From positions 124,001-188,000 of the forward strand of contig JAWLBY010000002.1 in NCBI GenBank assembly GCA_041687455.1: DNA of 64,000 nucleotides, written 5' to 3'. The DNA comes from JAWLBY01 sp041687455 (GTDB taxonomy: Bacteria > Pseudomonadota > Gammaproteobacteria > Xanthomonadales > Xanthomonadaceae). A program made the position numbers and the translations under genes. The notes under the pieces are model-generated. The model had not been told where the DNA came from and did not search any database. It was given only the letters and a program-made list of their open reading frames with translations. Positions 52,628 through 60,954 of this stretch are shown piece after piece (the stretch's first letter is position 1; every line of letters starts with the position of its first letter).

Positions 52628-53469
52628 GGCGTCTCCGTGCTGCCAGGCGTCGCCCGCACCGCGGGGCGGTCACCGATCGGCAATTCATCGGCGCGGGTCA
52701 GCCGATGGCGCCGCCCCAGCCAGGCGACGCCGATCAGGTCGACAATGCCGACCCAGAGCCGGTTCCACATGCCGTAATGCGTACTGCCGGCGCGCCGTTC
52801 GCGATGGCCGACCGGCACGCTGACGATGTCCCAGCCGGCCTGCCGGACCAGTGCCGGAATGAAGCGATGCATGTGATCGAAGTAGGGCAGCGACAGCAGC
52901 GTGTCACGTTCGATCAGGCGGATGCCGCAGCCGGAGTCCGGCGTGCTGTCGCCGAGCAGGCGGCTGCGCACGGCGTTCGCGATCCGCGACGAGATCCGCT
53001 TGGTGGCACTGTCGCGGCGTGTCGTGCGCCAGCCCTGCAACAGCTTGAGCCGGTCCGGATTGCCCTGTTGCAGCGATTTCCACAGCTTCGGAATATCGGC
53101 CGGATCGTTCTGGCCGTCGGCATCGAGCGTGGCGATCCAGGCGCCGCGCGCGGCGCGTACGCCGTTGCGCAATGCCGTGCTCTGGCCGGCCTGTCGGGTA
53201 TGTCGCAACACGCGCAGGCGCGGCATCGCGGCGCCGCGGCCGGCCAGCACGGTTGGCGTCGCGTCGCTGCTGGCATCGTCGACGACGATGATCTCGTGCT
53301 CGATCACGCCGTCGAGCGCAGCAGCGATCTCGTCGAGCAGCGGGCCCAGGTTGTCGGCTTCGTCGTGGGCAGGGATCACCACCGACAATTGCGGCGCCGG
53401 AAGAACGGCGGCCGCTGCGGCAGTGATCGGAACGCTGGGCGGTCGGGATGGCATCGGCATGGCGGTCAT
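52624..53469 (-). CDS. Glycosyltransferase family 2, ArnC/dolichol-phosphate-sugar-synthase-like
   Basis: This 281-residue enzyme is predicted to move a sugar from a nucleotide donor to undecaprenyl phosphate. Motifs are LSVVIPAHDEADNLGPLL, EIIVVDDASSDAT, TLDADGQNDPADIP (DxD-like) and GCGIRLIERD. It lacks the two C-terminal TM helices of ArnC but keeps a hydrophobic end. It overlaps genes on both sides by ATGA. Its lipid-linked sugar is probably the donor for the ArnT-like transferase. The sugar itself cannot be told from sequence. Confidence 0.85.
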   Translation of the reverse strand: MTAMPMPSRPPSVPITAAAAAVLPAPQLSVVIPAHDEADNLGPLLDEIAAALDGVIEHEIIVVDDASSDATPTVLAGRGAAMPRLRVLRHTRQAGQSTALRNGVRAARGAWIATLDADGQNDPADIPKLWKSLQQGNPDRLKLLQGWRTTRRDSATKRISSRIANAVRSRLLGDSTPDSGCGIRLIERDTLLSLPYFDHMHRFIPALVRQAGWDIVSVPVGHRERRAGSTHYGMWNRLWVGIVDLIGVAWLGRRHRLTRADELPIGDRPAVRATPGSTETP

Positions 53470-55181
53470 GGAGCGGAAGTGGAGAATTCGGAAGCGGCGC
53501 AGGCTGCGCTGACGGCGGCCGGCGGCACCAGCACCATCGCGCGCCGGTTGGAAGTGCCGAGATCGATCACCGCGTCGGCGTCGATGCAGCGAACCAGCAC
53601 CTCGCGCGGCAGCATCAGCCGGTGCGCGGAGTCGGACAGCAGCCACGGCAGTGCTTCCGCGAGCTGCCGCTCCCGTGATGCCTTGAAGCCGAATGCACGG
53701 GCCGGGCGCTGCGCCTGCAGCAGGAACTGTTCCGGCACCGCGACGAGGCCCAGCTCGGCGTCGGCCGGCATCAGCCGTTCGACCTGCAGCATCAGCGCGC
53801 GGCCGGAGCGCGCGTCGGTCATCTGCGGATAGCCGAACAGGCCGTAGCCGAGCCACAGACAGGCCAGCAGTGCGGCAAAGCCCGCTGCGCCGCGGCGCGG
53901 GCCGGCCAGCAGGATGGCGAGCAGGCCGACCAGCCCGACCCCGAACAGCCACGGCCACGGCGCGACCATGTTCTGTGTCTCGATCCGTATCGCGAAGGTC
54001 GGCCGGCCGAACCAGGCCCAGCCGGCGCCGAGCAGCAGCACGGCGGCCAGCAGCGTCGCCAGGCCGAACAGCAGGCGATGCACGCCCGGCCGCCGCAACA
54101 GCCCCGGCAGCAGCGGCGCGAACGCGAGCGCAAATGCGGGCAGCGCCGGCAGGATGTACATCTCGCGCTTGCCCGGCGAGGCCGAGAAGAACGCGACCAC
54201 CAGTACGATCCAGCCCAGCAGCAGCCACTGCCGGACGTCACCGCGCCGCAGCCGGCGGCGCCAGGCCGGCACCGACCACGGCAGCAACGCGACCAGCGGC
54301 AGCCACAGCAGCGGGATCACCTGGGTCAGGAAGTACCAGGGCGGCTGGTGGTGATGCCAGGCGTTGGCGTAGCGCGTGACGGTCTGCCGGAACAGCAGTT
54401 CGTCGCGATAGGCGGCGATCGCCGGATCGTCACGTGACAGCAGCAGCAGCGGCACCAGCCACAGACCGATCGCGAGCAGCATCGCCAGCGGGCCGAGTGC
54501 CCAGCGCCAGCCGCCGGCAAGACGCGGCAGTCCCGGCCAGTCACGCCAGCGCGCCCACGCATACGGCAGCAGCACCAGCCACGGCAGGAAGCCGGTGCCC
54601 TTGGTGATGACGCCGAGTCCGGTCGCGAATCCACCGATCAGATACCAGCCCCAGTGCGGCCCGAGCAGCAGGTGGCGCAACAGGCCGTACAGGCCCAGTG
54701 TTGTCCACAGCAGCAGCAACGCGTCGATCTGTGCACTGCGCGCCTGCAACGTGAACTGCACGGTGACCAGCAGCGCCAGCGTGGCCCAGAACGCGCTCTG
54801 CCGATTCCACAGCCGCCGCGCGAGGTCGAAGGTCAGCCACAGCGTGCCGAGCGCGGCGAGCAGCGACGGCAGCAGGAATGCCAGCCGCAGGTCACCGACC
54901 GCCCGCAGCGCCAGCGCCTGGGCCCAGATGAACACCGGCGGCTTCTCGGCGTACAGCTCGGGACCGCGCTGCGGCAGGAACCAGCGGCCCGACTCGACGA
55001 TGTCGCGCGCGATCATCGCAAAGCGCGGCTCGTCGGCCGGCCACGGATCGCGCAGGCCGAGCCCGCTGGCCAGCAGCACCAGCGCGAACAGCAGCAGCCA
55101 GAGGAGGTCGCGACCAGGGTCCGGGGCACGCCAGCGGCGAACCGGGCGCATCGGCAGGCGGGCTGGACGGGGGGCGTTCAT
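53466..55181 (-). CDS. ArnT-like glycosyltransferase family 39 protein
   Basis: This 571-residue integral membrane enzyme has about 12 helices. The periplasmic catalytic loop contains DPWPADEPRFAMIARDIVESG with the essential DE pair of the PMT/ArnT fold, followed by QRGPELYAEKPPVFIW. A second motif, FSASPGKREMYILPALP, is typical of ArnT-like proteins. It would transfer a sugar from undecaprenyl phosphate to lipid A or another envelope acceptor. It is first in the operon with the GT2 and LAB_N genes, sharing an upstream region with a histidine kinase gene. Confidence 0.88.
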   Translation of the reverse strand: MNAPRPARLPMRPVRRWRAPDPGRDLLWLLLFALVLLASGLGLRDPWPADEPRFAMIARDIVESGRWFLPQRGPELYAEKPPVFIWAQALALRAVGDLRLAFLLPSLLAALGTLWLTFDLARRLWNRQSAFWATLALLVTVQFTLQARSAQIDALLLLWTTLGLYGLLRHLLLGPHWGWYLIGGFATGLGVITKGTGFLPWLVLLPYAWARWRDWPGLPRLAGGWRWALGPLAMLLAIGLWLVPLLLLSRDDPAIAAYRDELLFRQTVTRYANAWHHHQPPWYFLTQVIPLLWLPLVALLPWSVPAWRRRLRRGDVRQWLLLGWIVLVVAFFSASPGKREMYILPALPAFALAFAPLLPGLLRRPGVHRLLFGLATLLAAVLLLGAGWAWFGRPTFAIRIETQNMVAPWPWLFGVGLVGLLAILLAGPRRGAAGFAALLACLWLGYGLFGYPQMTDARSGRALMLQVERLMPADAELGLVAVPEQFLLQAQRPARAFGFKASRERQLAEALPWLLSDSAHRLMLPREVLVRCIDADAVIDLGTSNRRAMVLVPPAAVSAACAASEFSTSAP

Positions 55182-55570
55182 GCTTGCTCGTCATCCCGGC
55201 GAAAGCCGGGATCCATTTGATTTCTGCCGCAACAGACTGCAGTCGCCTTGTCGGCAATCGACGAAATTCCCCGGACAGCAGTGCGCTCTCGTGGGGGTGA
55301 CGGCAGATGAATCCGGGTTTGCATTCGTGACACCACTGCGCGGCGGGCCCAACGGATTCCCCGGACAACAGCGAGCGTGCGCAGGGACTACGAACGTCGC
55401 GGATCTCGGGCCGCGGCCAGAGCGCAGGCGCGCTGCTGCCGGACCGGGGGGGGGGCGCGAACGCCGGGGCCGGCACACTAGCCCGGCAAGCGTTAAGAAA
55501 TCCTGCCCTGACAAACTCGGTGGTCGCGCCATGCGATCCTTGGCGCCCCTTCGAACCTGTCGGAGACAGC
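55182..55570. repeat. Intergenic repeats between ArnT-like and kinase genes
   Basis: The region starts with a hairpin repeat, CATCCCGGCGAAAGCCGGGA (near 55194), a common dispersed type whose decayed relative lies near 18,110. A direct repeat ATTCCCCGGACA occurs at 55266-55277 and 55356-55367, 90 bases apart, and the bases around it are also similar. No gene was seen. A run of nine or more G near 55,443 is present. Confidence 0.6.
55491..55505. promoter_or_regulatory. CGTTAA(GA)AATCCT motif upstream of the kinase gene
   Basis: CGTTAAGAAATCCTG lies 65 bases before the kinase ATG. A close relative, CGTTAAATCCTTCTG, lies 45 bases upstream of the EptA-type gene. The shared TTAA-containing core could be a binding site of the ColR-like regulator. 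This is inferred from two sites only. Confidence 0.35.
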
Positions 55571-56848
55571 ATGCGGTCCAGCCCGCGAGCCCGGGCGCGC
55601 TCCCGGCGACTTCCACTGCGTGTCCGTCTCGGACTGTCGTTCGGCGCGGCCGGGTTCGTGTTCAGCCTGCTGTTCGCCGTCAGCGTGTTCGCGATCGCCG
55701 AGCGCTACGAGCACATCCTGATTGCCGAAGTGCTGCGCGCCGAGGCCGACCAGTTCCGTGAGCGGCTGGGCGTCGAGCCGGCCACGACGCTGCCGAGCGG
55801 ACCGCACCTGCGCGGCTACCGACTCGCCGGGGACGGTGATGCCTTGCCGGCCGCGCTGCGGACGCTGCCCGATGGCGTGCACGAAATCGGCGATGACGAC
55901 GGCGTCCATGCGGCCGCGTTCGAGATTGACGGCGAACGCTTCGTGTTCGTGATCGACACCGGCGAGATCGATGCGCTGGAGCGCTTCCTGTGGCGGATTC
56001 TCGCCGTGATCGTCGTGATCGGCGCCGGTCTGTCGGCCGCGCTCGGTGCGTGGATGGCCGCGACCGGGCTGCGGCCACTGCAGCGGCTGGTCGAAGCCGT
56101 CGATGCGTTGCTACCGCAGCCGGCCGTGACCCGGCTGGCCGAGCGCGAGGCGGACGACGAACTCGGCCGGCTGGCAGCGGCGATCGATCGCTACCAGCGT
56201 CGCCTGCTCGACGCAGACCAGCAGCAGCGCCGGTTCTTCGCCGAGGCCAGTCATGCGCTGCGAACGCCGATCGCGGTCGTGCGCGGTGCGCTCGAGCTGC
56301 TGCACGACGACGAAGTGCCGGCTTCGCAGCGACGCCCGCTGGCGCGGATCGATCGCGCGGTGGATGAACTGGCGGCGCTGCTGCAGTCGCTGTTGCTGGT
56401 GGCTCGCGGCGCGCCGGCCGCGGCGGAGAATGTCGATCTGCCGGCGCTGATCGGTGAGGCGGTCGACGCGCACCGCAGTTACGCCGCCAGCCGCGGGGTC
56501 CGGCTGGAACTCGACGTCGCCGACGCGGGCGGGGAGGGCGGGGCCGTGCTGGTCGATCGCGCCTGGGCCGCCGCGCTGCTGGCCTGCCTGGTCCGCGCGG
56601 CGATCGATGCGGCCGGCAACGGCGAACTGCGGATCCGCTGGCACGCGGGCGGTGTCGAAATCGAAGCGGGCGACGGCGACGCGAGCGGTGCCGCGGCAGG
56701 CGGCGACCGCGGTCTCGCGCTGCAGCTTGCCGCACGGCTCGCAGCGGGGCTCGGCTGGCGGCTCAACGGCGGCCCTCCGTTCCGCCTCGACCGGTTGCGG
56801 GTCGACCACGTCGGCGTGGAACCTCGCCCGACTGCCCCGGCCGGCTGA
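55571..56848 (+). CDS. Sensor histidine kinase, ColS-like, with degenerate ATPase domain
   Basis: This 425-residue membrane kinase has TM1 at about 20-42, a periplasmic sensor of about 90 residues, TM2 at about 137-160, a HAMP-like linker, and an H-box with phospho-acceptor His in FFAEASHALRTPIAVV. The C-terminal ATP domain is unusual. The N-box reads LLACLVRAAIDAA where active kinases have LLxNLLxNA, so both Asn are absent. The G1 region is only EAGDGDASG, and G2 is GDRGLALQLA. GGAG lies six bases before the ATG. Kinase activity is doubtful. It converges on the EptA gene. Confidence 0.8.
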   Translation: MRSSPRARARSRRLPLRVRLGLSFGAAGFVFSLLFAVSVFAIAERYEHILIAEVLRAEADQFRERLGVEPATTLPSGPHLRGYRLAGDGDALPAALRTLPDGVHEIGDDDGVHAAAFEIDGERFVFVIDTGEIDALERFLWRILAVIVVIGAGLSAALGAWMAATGLRPLQRLVEAVDALLPQPAVTRLAEREADDELGRLAAAIDRYQRRLLDADQQQRRFFAEASHALRTPIAVVRGALELLHDDEVPASQRRPLARIDRAVDELAALLQSLLLVARGAPAAAENVDLPALIGEAVDAHRSYAASRGVRLELDVADAGGEGGAVLVDRAWAAALLACLVRAAIDAAGNGELRIRWHAGGVEIEAGDGDASGAAAGGDRGLALQLAARLAAGLGWRLNGGPPFRLDRLRVDHVGVEPRPTAPAG

Positions 56849-56853
56849 TCGGC

Positions 56854-58527
56854 TCAGGACAGCGCCGCCGCCGCCTCGGCGGTCCGCTCGGCCTGCCTCG
56901 GCCGGCCGCAGCCTGTGGTGATGTCGAGTTCGGCGCGATACGCCTCGGTGTCGATGTCGAGCAGGCCGAGCACGGTGTGGAACAGGTGGTCGTGTGAATA
57001 CGGCTGCATCCGGCGATCCCGCAGGCAGTCCGGATCGATCCCGCCATCGTCCCGATAGAGGTCGGCCAGCCACAGCAGCAACGGCACGCGGGTCTGCTGC
57101 GGCGGTGCCAGCCGATACGGCATGCCGTGCAGGAAAAGGCCGTTCTCGCCGGTCGATTCGCCGTGGTCGGACACATACAGCAGCGCGGCGGCATGACTCG
57201 GGTCGGCGAGCAGGCGGTCGATCAGCCGGGCCAGCACGTGATCGGTGTACAGGATCGTGTTGTCGTAGGTATTGACGAGCTGTTCGCGGCTGCAGTGCTC
57301 GAGCTGATTGCTGTCACAGGTCGGCACGAAGCGACGGAACTGCGGCGGATAGCGCTCGAAATACGACGGTCCGTGGCTGCCGCGCTGGTGCAGGATGATC
57401 AGTTCGTCGTGCGACGGTGCAGCGCCGAACGGTGCCAGCTCGGTGTCGAATTCGTCGAGCAGGGCCTCGTCCAGACACTGGTCCGGACGCGGGCATCGAT
57501 CCGGATGCGCGGCCGGATCGATGCCGAGCTCACCAGCCCGCGCCGCCAGCCCCTTGCTGCCGGTGTTGTTGTCGATCCAGCGGACCCAGATGCCGGCATG
57601 GCGAACCACGTCGACCAGGTTCTCGCGACGCTTCGCATCGCCGTCACGGTATCCGTCATGCCCGCGGTCGCCGAACATGCACGGCAACGACACCGCCGTC
57701 GCGGTGCCGCAACTGGCAACATTGCCGAACGCGATCACGCCGCGCTGTGCCAGTTCGGGGGTCGTGTCGCGGCCGTAGCCGAGCAGGCCGAAGCTCTCGG
57801 CGCGTGCCGATTCACCGACCACCAGCACCAGTCGGCGCGGTTTCCGATGGGCGCTGCGGACCCGGGCGTCGCCGCCGACCACCTGCGCCGGACCGAGCGG
57901 GTCGCGCAGCCGGTGCTCGATCAGGCTGGCGCCGGACGTCAACACGTTCAGTGGATTCAGCAGATGGTGCAGTTCGCGGTGGTTGCGGGCCAGCGAAGCG
58001 GCTTCGGCGTAGAAACCGCCGAGCCCGGCGGTCAGCACGATGGCGGTCGCGGCCATCAGCGCGAGCCGCTGGCCGAGCTCGCGGCGCCAGCCGAGCCAGA
58101 CCGGCCGGCGCCTCACGACCAGCCACAGCGCCGGCAGCACCAGCGCCGCATGCACGAGCATCCACGGGCTGATCCATTCGGCCAGTTCGCTGCTGTCGGT
58201 CTCGAGCACGCTCTGCAGCGCGATGCGGTCGAGCACGACGCCGTAGCGGTCCATGAAATACGCCGCCGCGCCACTGATTGCGACCAGCGTGATCCCGGCT
58301 GCGCGAGCTGTCGGCGGCCACAGCAGCAGCGCGATCACGTTCCACAGCACCGCCACCGTCATGACGCCGAGCACGACCAGGAACGCCAGTTGCCGCGGCG
58401 CCAGCGGCGCCAGCCCGTCGATCGCCGTGGCCCAGAACCTGAAATTGCCGAGCGCGACGATCAGCAGCGCGAGCAGCAGGCTCAGCGTGATGGACGACAG
58501 GCGCCCGGTGGCAGCTCGGCGGAACAT
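56854..58527 (-). CDS. eptA: Phosphoethanolamine-lipid A transferase, EptA/MCR type
   Basis: This 557-residue inner-membrane enzyme adds phosphoethanolamine to lipid A phosphates. The N-terminal DUF1705 domain has five TM helices. The periplasmic sulfatase-fold domain has VVGESARAESFGL (metal Glu), nucleophile Thr in CGTATAVSLPCMFG, ILHQRGSHGPSYFERYP, STYDN-like NTYDNTILYTD, and SDHGES plus HGMPY for zinc. All catalytic positions appear intact. It lies in the envelope locus with the ColR/ColS-like pair, which regulates such genes in relatives. The modification typically lowers affinity for cationic peptides. Confidence 0.93.
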   Translation of the reverse strand: MFRRAATGRLSSITLSLLLALLIVALGNFRFWATAIDGLAPLAPRQLAFLVVLGVMTVAVLWNVIALLLWPPTARAAGITLVAISGAAAYFMDRYGVVLDRIALQSVLETDSSELAEWISPWMLVHAALVLPALWLVVRRRPVWLGWRRELGQRLALMAATAIVLTAGLGGFYAEAASLARNHRELHHLLNPLNVLTSGASLIEHRLRDPLGPAQVVGGDARVRSAHRKPRRLVLVVGESARAESFGLLGYGRDTTPELAQRGVIAFGNVASCGTATAVSLPCMFGDRGHDGYRDGDAKRRENLVDVVRHAGIWVRWIDNNTGSKGLAARAGELGIDPAAHPDRCPRPDQCLDEALLDEFDTELAPFGAAPSHDELIILHQRGSHGPSYFERYPPQFRRFVPTCDSNQLEHCSREQLVNTYDNTILYTDHVLARLIDRLLADPSHAAALLYVSDHGESTGENGLFLHGMPYRLAPPQQTRVPLLLWLADLYRDDGGIDPDCLRDRRMQPYSHDHLFHTVLGLLDIDTEAYRAELDITTGCGRPRQAERTAEAAAALS

Positions 58528-58571
58528 GGCTCGGATCGGTGACGACGGGTCGCCGATCCTGCCGCGACGAT

Positions 58572-58586
58572 CGTTAAATCCTTCTG
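58572..58586. promoter_or_regulatory. CGTTAAATCCT motif upstream of eptA
   Basis: CGTTAAATCCTTCTG lies 45 bases upstream of the eptA start, in reverse orientation relative to the gene. It shares CGTTAA and AATCCT with the site at 55491 before the kinase gene. Confidence 0.35.
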
Positions 58587-58611
58587 GGCGCCGCTGCCGC
58601 CGGCCGGTCGG

Positions 58612-59841
58612 TCACTGTTCCCAGCGACGCAACACCAGGCAGGCGTTGGTGCCGCCGAAGCCGAAACTGTTCGACATCACCGTGCGCAGCGGCGCGTCGC
58701 GGCTCTCGCGGACCAGCGGCAGGCCGTCGGCTTGCGGATCGACGGTGTCGATGTTGGCCGAGCCGGCGATGAAGCCGTCCTGCAGCATGTACATGCAGTA
58801 GATCGCTTCCTGCACGCTGGTCGCGCCCAGCGAATGGCCGGTCAGCGACTTGGTCGACGAGAACGGCGGCACCGCGTCGCCGAACACCGTGCGCATCGCC
58901 TGCAGCTCGGCGACATCGCCGACCGGCGTCGACGTGCCGTGCGTGTTGATGTAGTCGATCGGGCCGTCGATGCCACGTCCGTCCACGCCGGCCAGCGCCA
59001 TCCGCATGCAGGCCGCGGCACCTTCGCCGCTCGGCGCGACCATGTCGACGCCGTCGGAGGTCGCGCCGAATCCGACCAGCTCGGCTAGGATCTGCGCTCC
59101 GCGCGCCTGCGCGTGCTCGAGGCTTTCGAGCACGACCGCGCCGCCGCCGCCGGCGATCACGAAGCCATCGCGCTCGGCGTCGTAGGCGCGCGAGGCGCGT
59201 TCCGGTGTGTCGTTGTAGCGGGTCGAAAGCGCGCCCATGCCGTCGAACAGCATCGTCATGCCCGGCGACAGTTCCTCGCCGCCACCGGCGAACATGACAT
59301 CCTGCATGCCCCAGCCGATCTGCTGCGCGGCAACGCCGATGCAGTGCGCCGAGGTCGCGCAGGCCGACGAGATCGAATAGTTCAGGCCACGAATGCCGAA
59401 GCCGGTCGCCAGGCAGGCCGACACGGTCGAACTCATCGTGCGGGTGACCTGGTACGGACCGATCCGGCGCACGCCGCGCGTGCGCAGCGTATCGACCGAT
59501 TCGATCTGGTTGGCCGGCGAACCGCCGCCCGAACCCATGATCAGGCCGGTGCGCGGGTGCGACACCTGGGCCTCCGACAGGCCCGCCTGCGCGATCGCGT
59601 CGGCCAGTGCGACATGCGCATAGGCCGCTGCATCGCCCATGAAGCGACGCTGCTTGCGGTCGATCCGGGCGTCGAGGTCGATCTCCGGACGGCCGCCGAC
59701 CTGCGCCCGCAGGCCGGCTTCGACGAACTCGGGAATCGTGCGGATGCCGGAACGGCTGGCGCGCAGCGCGCCGACCACGGTCCCGCGATCGTTGCCGATG
59801 CAGGACACGATGCCTGCACCGGTGAGTACGACCCGGCGCAT
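58612..59841 (-). CDS. fabB: 3-oxoacyl-ACP synthase I
   Basis: FabB elongates unsaturated fatty-acid intermediates in the cytosol. It is 409 residues with the active-site Cys in SISSACATSAHCIG, His in NTHGTSTPVGD and His in KSLTGHSLGAT. The FabB-specific N-terminus MRRVVLTGAGIVSCIG is present. Its ATG overlaps the fabA stop by one base (TGATG), giving the standard fabAB operon of organisms that make unsaturated fatty acids anaerobically. Confidence 0.95.
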   Translation of the reverse strand: MRRVVLTGAGIVSCIGNDRGTVVGALRASRSGIRTIPEFVEAGLRAQVGGRPEIDLDARIDRKQRRFMGDAAAYAHVALADAIAQAGLSEAQVSHPRTGLIMGSGGGSPANQIESVDTLRTRGVRRIGPYQVTRTMSSTVSACLATGFGIRGLNYSISSACATSAHCIGVAAQQIGWGMQDVMFAGGGEELSPGMTMLFDGMGALSTRYNDTPERASRAYDAERDGFVIAGGGGAVVLESLEHAQARGAQILAELVGFGATSDGVDMVAPSGEGAAACMRMALAGVDGRGIDGPIDYINTHGTSTPVGDVAELQAMRTVFGDAVPPFSSTKSLTGHSLGATSVQEAIYCMYMLQDGFIAGSANIDTVDPQADGLPLVRESRDAPLRTVMSNSFGFGGTNACLVLRRWEQ

Positions 59842-60350
59842 CAGAGTGCCGACACGTCGGCGAACAGGCCGACGCGCAGGTCGCTGGCGTGGTAGATCTC
59901 GCGGCCGTCGACCAGCATCTTCGCGTCGCCGATCGCCATGATCAGCTTGCGCTGGATCACCCGCTTGATGTCGATCACGTACTGCACCAGCTTCGCGCTT
60001 GGCAGTACCTGGCCGCTGAACTTCACTTCGCCGACGCCGAGCGCGCGGCCCTTGCCGGGCAGCCGCTTCCAGGTCAGGAAGAAGCCGACCAGTTGCCACA
60101 TCGCATCGAGGCCGAGGCAGCCCGGCATGACCGGGTCGCCGCGGAAATGGCAGTCGAAGAACCACAGGTCCGGGGAGATGTCGAGTTCGGCGGTGATCTG
60201 GCCGAGGCCGTGTGCGCCGCCTTCGTCGGCGATGCCGGTGATCCGGTCGAACATCAGCATCGGCGGCAGCGGCAGTCGGCCGCTGTCGGGGCCGAACAGC
60301 CGGCCTTCTCCGGACGCAATCAACTGTTCGCGGTTGAACGACTCGAACAT
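59841..60350 (-). CDS. fabA: 3-hydroxydecanoyl-ACP dehydratase/isomerase
   Basis: FabA makes and isomerises trans-2-decenoyl-ACP, the branch point to unsaturated fatty acids. The 169-residue length is exact for the family. The active-site His is in FFDCHFRGDPVMPGC and the Asp follows in LGLDAMWQL. GKGRALGVGEVKFSGQVLP is also conserved. It is first in the fabAB operon. Confidence 0.95.
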   Translation of the reverse strand: MFESFNREQLIASGEGRLFGPDSGRLPLPPMLMFDRITGIADEGGAHGLGQITAELDISPDLWFFDCHFRGDPVMPGCLGLDAMWQLVGFFLTWKRLPGKGRALGVGEVKFSGQVLPSAKLVQYVIDIKRVIQRKLIMAIGDAKMLVDGREIYHASDLRVGLFADVSAL

Positions 60351-60523
60351 CGACTATCCATTCAATGACATGCGGCGGACCCGCGACGGCCGGGGATTAT
60401 GGCGAAAGCGCGCGCGCGGCGAATCTGTACGGTGGCGCATGGTGAATGCCGCGCTGCGTCGGGTTCAGGTTCGAACGGGCGGCCCGGCCGGGAAATCGCT
60501 GCGGAATGTTCGTCGTCGCGCGG

Positions 60524-60940
60524 CTATTCCCGACTCTGCTGCAGATACGCGACCAATGCATCCAGCGCGTCGTCGGGCAGTGCCTGGTACGGCTGCTTCG
60601 CCTGCAGCGTGCGCGGCGCGAGCCCGTCGGCAATCGCCGCATCGCCGATCATCCACTGCCGGATCTCGTCGGCCGGCAGCCGCGAGCCGACGCCGTCGAG
60701 CGGGCTGCGCGGGCTGCCGCGGCCGTCGAGCTGGTGGCAGCGCACGCAGCCCTGCTCGTCGAACAGTTGCCGACCACGCTCGACCCGCGCCGGATCGGCG
60801 TCCGGTGCGGCGGTGGCGGCTGCGGGCGTGCTGCCGTCCGCCGTTGCGGCCGGGTTCTGGATCGCCGCGAATGCGGCCGACACCATCACCACCAGCGCTC
60901 CGGTCAACAGTGCCAGCCATCGTGCCCAGCGCTTGCGCAT
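60524..60940 (-). CDS. Monoheme c-type cytochrome
   Basis: This 138-residue exported protein has a signal or anchor helix (WLALLTGALVVMVSAAFAA), a Thr/Ala/Pro linker and one heme site CVRCHQL. The C-terminal helix LPDDALDALVAYLQQS matches cytochrome c of the CccA type. The usual distal Met segment (MPxF/LSxEE) is replaced by KQPYQALPDD, so the axial ligand may be the Met in QWMIGD or something else. It follows the ferric-reductase-like gene by 14 bases and probably carries electrons in the same chain. Confidence 0.82.
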   Translation of the reverse strand: MRKRWARWLALLTGALVVMVSAAFAAIQNPAATADGSTPAAATAAPDADPARVERGRQLFDEQGCVRCHQLDGRGSPRSPLDGVGSRLPADEIRQWMIGDAAIADGLAPRTLQAKQPYQALPDDALDALVAYLQQSRE

Positions 60941-60954
60941 GATCGTTTCCTCCG

